Shown: positions 59,689-64,000 of the stretch, in pieces | How positions within the stretch are numbered: position 1 is the stretch's first letter | Layout of the letters: the number at the start of each line of letters is the position of its first letter | Assembly: GCF_019925205.1 (NCBI RefSeq) | Contig: NC_083565.1 | Span: forward strand, 36,174,241-36,238,240 | DNA: 64,000 nt | From: Metopolophium dirhodum | Lineage: Eukaryota; Arthropoda; Insecta; Hemiptera; Aphididae | Direction: 5' to 3' | Program-made: the position numbers and the translations under genes | Notes under the pieces: model-generated | Database searches by the model: none | Seen by the model: only the letters and a program-made list of their open reading frames with translations | What the model was told of the DNA's origin: nothing

Positions 59689-60240
59689 GCCAACAATAAT
59701 AAAATAGTTGTTATTTCCAACAGAAAGATTTTCCAAACAATGATATTCCATCTACCTATATAACGATAATCTCCTGTCTCCTGTCTCCCGTCTGTATGTC
59801 GTAATTTAAGTACCTTTGACAAGTTTATACATTCCTGTTAAACTAGTATGGCTAGTAGAGAACGATGTATAGTGCATGCCCGCACACAGGTTCTCGTATT
59901 ATCGTAATACCGTCGTTGACAATAATAACAAGAAATATATTCTTCTAATTTTTTAAATAATTTATATTATTTAAGAACTTTAGTAACATTGGTTTTATAA
60001 TTTTGTAGGGGTACTATAATATTTATCTAGATAAATGTTTCTAGATAAGCCAATTTTTTTATCTAAGATGAACATTAGATAAATCGTAACATAATTATCT
60101 AAATACTCTAAAAGATAATTTTTTTCAAAAAATCTTATCTAGATAATTGCCAACACTGGCCAACAATAATAAAATAGTTGTTATTTCTAACAGAAAGATT
60201 TTCCAAACAATGATATTCCGCTACCTATATAACGATAACA
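59689..60240 (+). repeat. Direct duplication flanking a TATCTAGATA-type MITE remnant
   Basis: GCCAACAATAATAAAATAGT ... TTTTCCAAACAATGATATTC occurs at 59,689-59,770 and again at 60,159-60,238. Between them, ~60,018-60,158 is rich in TATCTAGATA and ends CCAACACTG, like the right end of the MITE at 2,884-3,313. Its left end is not recognisable. The following TGTC/GTCTGTATGTCG ... ATTTAAGTACCTT phrase is also duplicated (59,770-59,850 and 60,265-60,345) and recurs loosely at ~62,005-62,100. Confidence 0.65.
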
Positions 60241-60460
60241 ACATAATTTATTACCTACCCCTGTCATCCAGAGTCGCCGTCTCTCGTCCATGTGTCGCCA
60301 TTTAAGTACCTTCGACGCGTCCATACATTCCTGTTAAATTAGTCACAGGCGGTATTTCTAAGAAAATAATATACGAAAAATCCATATAATATCATAATTT
60401 ATGTATATACGCGTTCAGAGAGGGTCGAGTGCATTTAGGCGTACACAACAGTATACGAGA

Positions 60461-61152
60461 AGGTTATCGTAGGTACATAAAATGTAAAAGCACTTAAAAA
60501 AAACATTCGTCCTATTTGTCCCTTGTGGTATGGTACCTATAATATTTTTAAATTCCTCAAGTCAAAGAAATAATACACGTTTGAAAATAATAATTTAATA
60601 ATATGGTAATTTGTCTATTATGCGCTCATCCGCTGCACGGTGAACCGTGTATGACATTTATCACTCGGCCGTCTGATAACCGTCCGTTATTATAGGTACC
60701 ATGATATTTTATTATTTTAAGGTTATGGTAGTTATATCAAAATATGTAAAAGTGATTACAAAAAACAATCGACCTGTTCGTCCGTTGTGGTATGGTATAT
60801 TAATTTTGAATTCCTCAATTCGAAGAAAAAATACACATTTTAAAATAACAATTCAATAATAATATTACACATAATAATATAAATCATATTATGGTAATTG
60901 GTTAGGTTAGGTTAGGTTATCGTAGGTACATAAAATGTAAAAGCACTTAAAAAAAACATTCGTCCTATTTGTCCCTTGTGGTATGGTACCTATAATATTT
61001 TTAAATTCCTCAAGTCAAAGAAATAATACACGTTTGAAAATAATAATTTAATAATATGGTAATTTGTCTATTATGCGCTCATCCGCTGCACAGTGCACCG
61101 TGTATGACATTTATCACTCGGCCATCGGATAATCGTCGTTTAGGTACCATGA
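60461..61152 (+). repeat. Locally triplicated ~240-bp block
   Basis: GGTTATCGTAGGTACATAAA ... GGTACCATGAT at 60,461-60,703 is nearly identical to 60,916-61,152. A more diverged version lies between them (~60,720-60,860, GGTTATGGTAGTTATATC ... GTTGTGGTATGGTAT). Outer copies share CTCATCCGCTGCAC and TATCACTCGGCC. Confidence 0.85.
60902..60919 (+). repeat. (TTAGG)3 interstitial telomere-like motif
   Basis: Three TTAGG units plus TTA lie exactly at the start of the third copy of the local block. TTAGG is the ancestral insect telomere repeat; three units may be chance. Confidence 0.5.
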
Positions 61153-62220
61153 TTCATTACTACATTCAATAAAACTTTCAAATAAAAGTTAATAATAATA
61201 ATTGGAATATGGTTTACGATTAATAGTAGCATAATTAACAATAGAAGTTCGAAAAAATAATAATCCATAGGTACTAATATATAAAGCTGTAATTACATTT
61301 TTTTGCAAAGTTTTTCATGTGTTCCTTGTGATCACATAAATGTCATAAGAATCAATTTATTCGATAAATTTAGTAATTAATCTGAATTAAATTAAAATAA
61401 AATAATTTTAGTTTATTATGTATGTAGTATATTTCATCAATAATCATCCGTATATTTTGTTTTGTAGTCAAAAACTACAGAAGCTTTTATCATTTATGCC
61501 GCTTATGATAATATTATAAAGAAACAAATTATATACAAACCATTCATGCATAATTTTTCAAGAGTTATGTATATATTTCACAAGCATTCGAACGAAGACA
61601 CACATCCTTATACGCATGCGTAAAATTACGCCCCTCGGAAGCGTTTGCCTTTTTTTCTTTGTAGCATAACTACATGGGGACCGAATCGTTTTTACACATG
61701 GATTTTAACCCTCAACACATGCAGCAGTTCCCTGTGTTCGATTCTCGCAACAGTGCATTTGATGGTCTTGGGTATACTCCCCGGGTTCTCGTTAGTATAC
61801 GTCTTGTAAATTACGACAAACTTCGTGTGCTCGTATTGTCATAAAACCCGAGAAAATACACAAAAAAAGAGGGTATAATTTAACCATAAATATAATGATA
61901 AAATATACATTAACGAAACGCACGGTCAACAATATATTATTACGAAGCGAGACTCACCGCTAATTAGAATGTTCCCACAATAAAAAAATAATAATAATAA
62001 CAATAAATTATCTACCTATCCTTGTCATACCGAATCGCCGCGCCCAGTGCCCGTCAGACCGTCGCCACTCTATTAATGACCCATCTATACATAAGTATTT
62101 GTTGAAACTATTCAAAGAAACTAATATTCTACATGATAAAAATAATATGCTTATAGACGAATTAAGGTGTTTAAAATTGGAAAGTATTTATCACTCATAA
62201 CCTACCTACAACAGGGTAAT
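61153..62220. other. Gene-free stretch
   Basis: 61,385-61,566 is the sister of the dispersed repeat at 52,361-52,558. 61,600-61,850 is GC-richer, and a GTTCGATTCTCGC phrase at 61,738 resembles a tRNA T-loop/B-box, but no tRNA fold or A-box was found. An open piece LLKLFKETNILHDKNNMLID (~62,098-62,160) has no recognised family. Confidence 0.45.
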
Positions 62221-62830
62221 CGGAAAAAAAGTCCCGAAAAAAAATGAATGAAAATCATATATCAAAATTGAAGTGTAAATATGTTAACACTGTATTGAAA
62301 AATACATTTAAGTTACATAAAAATCATATAATATCATAAAAAATAGAAGGGAGAACACATACCAATATAGTGTATATATTATAATATATATATTTAATTT
62401 TCAAGTTCCCTAATGAAGATCATATTTTAGGCTTTTGATATAATTTAGTAATTAACTATTTAGTTTTAGTGTAATGATAATATGGTGTATATCAAATTGT
62501 ATATTAATTATAATATACAATTGTATAGATAAATATAAAAAGTTTCATATTATAATAATTATTCATCATAAATTGAAAGGTAATTGCAGAGGTAATTAAA
62601 AAAAAAAATAAGTTTGTTATAATAGGAATTCATTCTGGATGGATTTTCAAAAAGAGTAGACTAAAAAATATATACGAAATTACCATAGATACTTATAATT
62701 TGAACTTTAATTAGGAACATTACATAAAAACAAACGTTTTTTGGTATAATAATAGGTTATATGTATACCTACCTGTAAACAGGCCTTTTTAAGCCATAAC
62801 ATAAGCCATAACATAAGAAAGAGGTGTACC

Positions 62831-63343
62831 CAGTGATGTAAATTGTATAGTACAAATTGTATAATATTGTATTATACTAGCGTATTATACGTCATGTAAA
62901 AAAAAATACAATACAAATGGTATAAAAAAAAAAATCAGTGATAAATAGTAGAACAATAATAAAGATAAAATATACGCAGTACATAATGGGCCAGAGATTT
63001 TGTATGGAATTGTCTAAATACTAAAACCGATGGTAATCATATGAACATAATAACATGGTGGAATAGAATTTGTTCATCTACAAATTTGGCAAAAGTTGCA
63101 TCGGAAATTTGACAATGTCCACCTACTTCAGCTTCGACGGAGAGATCATTTTCAACTTATGGACTAGTGAAATATAGCTAAAAAGAATAGGTTAACAACA
63201 GAGATAGCTTCTAAACTAGTGTATGTTAAACACAATCTAAAATTGCGAAAGAGTAATGATTGTGATTACTAATTAGGTATATTTTATATTTAGTACACGT
63301 ATTATACGATTGAAAAATAAAATACGGTATTTTTACATCACTG
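62831..63343 (+). mobile_element. Internally deleted hAT element nested in the long-TIR element
   Basis: The ends are CAGTGATGTAAA ... TTTACATCACTG, flanked by a perfect 8-bp duplication GGTGTACC (62,823-62,830 and 63,344-63,351). The 513-bp element keeps a piece of the transposase C-terminus, so it is a deletion derivative of an autonomous hAT rather than an anonymous MITE. Confidence 0.92.
63009..63272 (+). pseudogene. hAT transposase C-terminal dimerisation (hATC) remnant
   Basis: The frame reads NTKTDGNHMNIITWWNRICS and LAKVASEI, stop, then PPTSASTERSFSTYGLVKYS, and after a stop and frameshift NRLTTEIASKLVYVKHNLKL. WW, L-x-x-VA, the P-x-S-A-S-x-E-R-x-F-S core, NRL and NL are the conserved order of the hATC domain, which mediates transposase oligomerisation. 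The catalytic part is gone, and stops plus a frameshift disable it. Confidence 0.88.
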
Positions 63344-63651
63344 GGTGTACCTAATTATAATATTACATTTTTATTATTTTATAGCATTATTATTATAATT
63401 ATAAAAGTACTATAATTGTATTTACTATTGACTATTGTACGAGTATTACATTTTATTATTTTAGACTTGTATTAAATTAAATTTTACTATATTTTAATAT
63501 GACGTGATTTAAGTAGCTAATTAACATTTTTCATGATATCATATGATTTTTTATAGAACTCTAAAGTATTTTTCAATACAATTTTAATATATTTATACTT
63601 CAGTTTTGATATATTTTTATTCATTTTTCCTAGTGTGGGACTTTTTTTCCG

Positions 63652-64000
63652 CGATTCGTACTACACGATTATGAGCAAATGTAAGTTTCTAAAAAATAAT
63701 GTTTAAGCGTTATGAATATTATAAGATGTAAACCAAATTTTATGTTTTGTTAGGATCGTGTTGTAGATTTGACTGGGTGCTTGTACAGAGGATACGCCCA
63801 GCACTTTTATGGATTATTCCAACCGGTACTTTTTGGGATTTGCACTTTACCGTCCAGCATTTTATTTTTATTATTTTTAATATTGTTATAGGCGCCTATT
63901 GTTTTCATATAAGATCAACACAATATTTTTAATTTATCCTAATGTTGTCATAAAATTAAAATGTAAAATGAAAATTTGTACTAACTGGACACAACTATTA
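63652..64000. other. Window end; dispersed repeat copy
   Basis: 63,942-64,000 (TGTTGTCATAAAATTAAAAT ... ACTGGACACAACTATTA) matches ~10,432-10,490 in the same orientation and is cut by the window edge. An open frame at 63,747-63,932 (+) is not recognised. Confidence 0.55.

Larger units (their letters stand above)
62221..63651. mobile_element. DNA element with ~125-bp terminal inverted repeats
   Basis: The left arm 62,221-62,345 (CGGAAAAAAAGTCCC ...) is matched in reverse complement by 63,526-63,651 (... GGGACTTTTTTTCCG). Agreement runs through the phrases AAAATGAATGAAAATCATAT and TGTATTGAAAAATAC, and ends at TCATATAATATCAT. The superfamily and target duplication could not be assigned. The non-repeat interior is non-coding AT-rich sequence and is interrupted by a hAT element (62,831-63,343). 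Without that insert the element would be about 0.9 kb. Confidence 0.75.

Noticed and set aside
61725..61765. tRNA or tRNA-derived SINE because of GTTCGATTCTCGC
   Set aside because: Only a B-box-like phrase; no acceptor stem, anticodon arm or A-box could be drawn.

Overview
The window looks like AT-rich insect genomic DNA, most likely from an aphid or a close hemipteran relative. The reasons are: very high A+T throughout, constant use of TAGGTACCTA/ACCTACCTA strings, many short hAT-type MITEs, a GT-AG intron in a THAP gene, and a remnant of the eukaryotic COP9 signalosome subunit CSN4. Nothing prokaryotic was seen (no operons, no tRNA or rRNA genes, no CRISPR). The organism call is inference. 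I recognise no intact host gene; half of the window is one satellite array and most of the rest is transposon-derived.

Layout. 1-2,266: AT-rich, featureless. 2,267-4,407 (-): a decayed cut-and-paste transposase gene, split by a 430-bp hAT-type MITE. 4,551-6,270: eight tandem copies of a ~215-bp repeat with a three-unit higher-order pattern. 7,218-8,038: a hAT-type element with a perfect 8-bp target duplication. 8,350-8,655: a cluster of diverged GTGCCATAAGGGC boxes. 11.1-11.74 kb: short direct and inverted repeats. 12.07-15.35 kb: scattered, inverted and permuted exon copies of one or more unidentified proteins (a 60-bp coding minisatellite, an acidic SEVDEPQ module, a membrane segment with acidic tail, and a TPR-like block).

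16,735-48,731: about 40 direct copies of a 789-bp satellite (about 32 kb). It shows A/B dimer alternation, local multi-monomer duplications and matching diverged monomers near both ends. A ~1.5-kb flank left of the array is repeated on its right, where it leads into one diverged partial satellite copy at ~50,830-51,120. The monomer itself holds an old internal duplication.

51.1-64 kb: mobile-element graveyard. It holds a MITE with a perfect duplication (51,377-51,806), a CSN4 retropseudogene (~52,790-53,478), and a P-superfamily element (54,209-55,682) with ~32-bp terminal inverted repeats and a perfect GC-rich 8-bp target duplication. That element carries a two-exon gene encoding a 223-residue THAP protein with the transposase catalytic core missing. 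Further on are several repeat families, a locally triplicated block, and a long-TIR element (62,221-63,651) into which a 513-bp hAT derivative has inserted.

The most interesting items are the P element, whose predicted product has the layout of a KP-type repressor, and the satellite with its duplicated flank, which preserves clues to its origin. Identities and copy relations were judged by eye.
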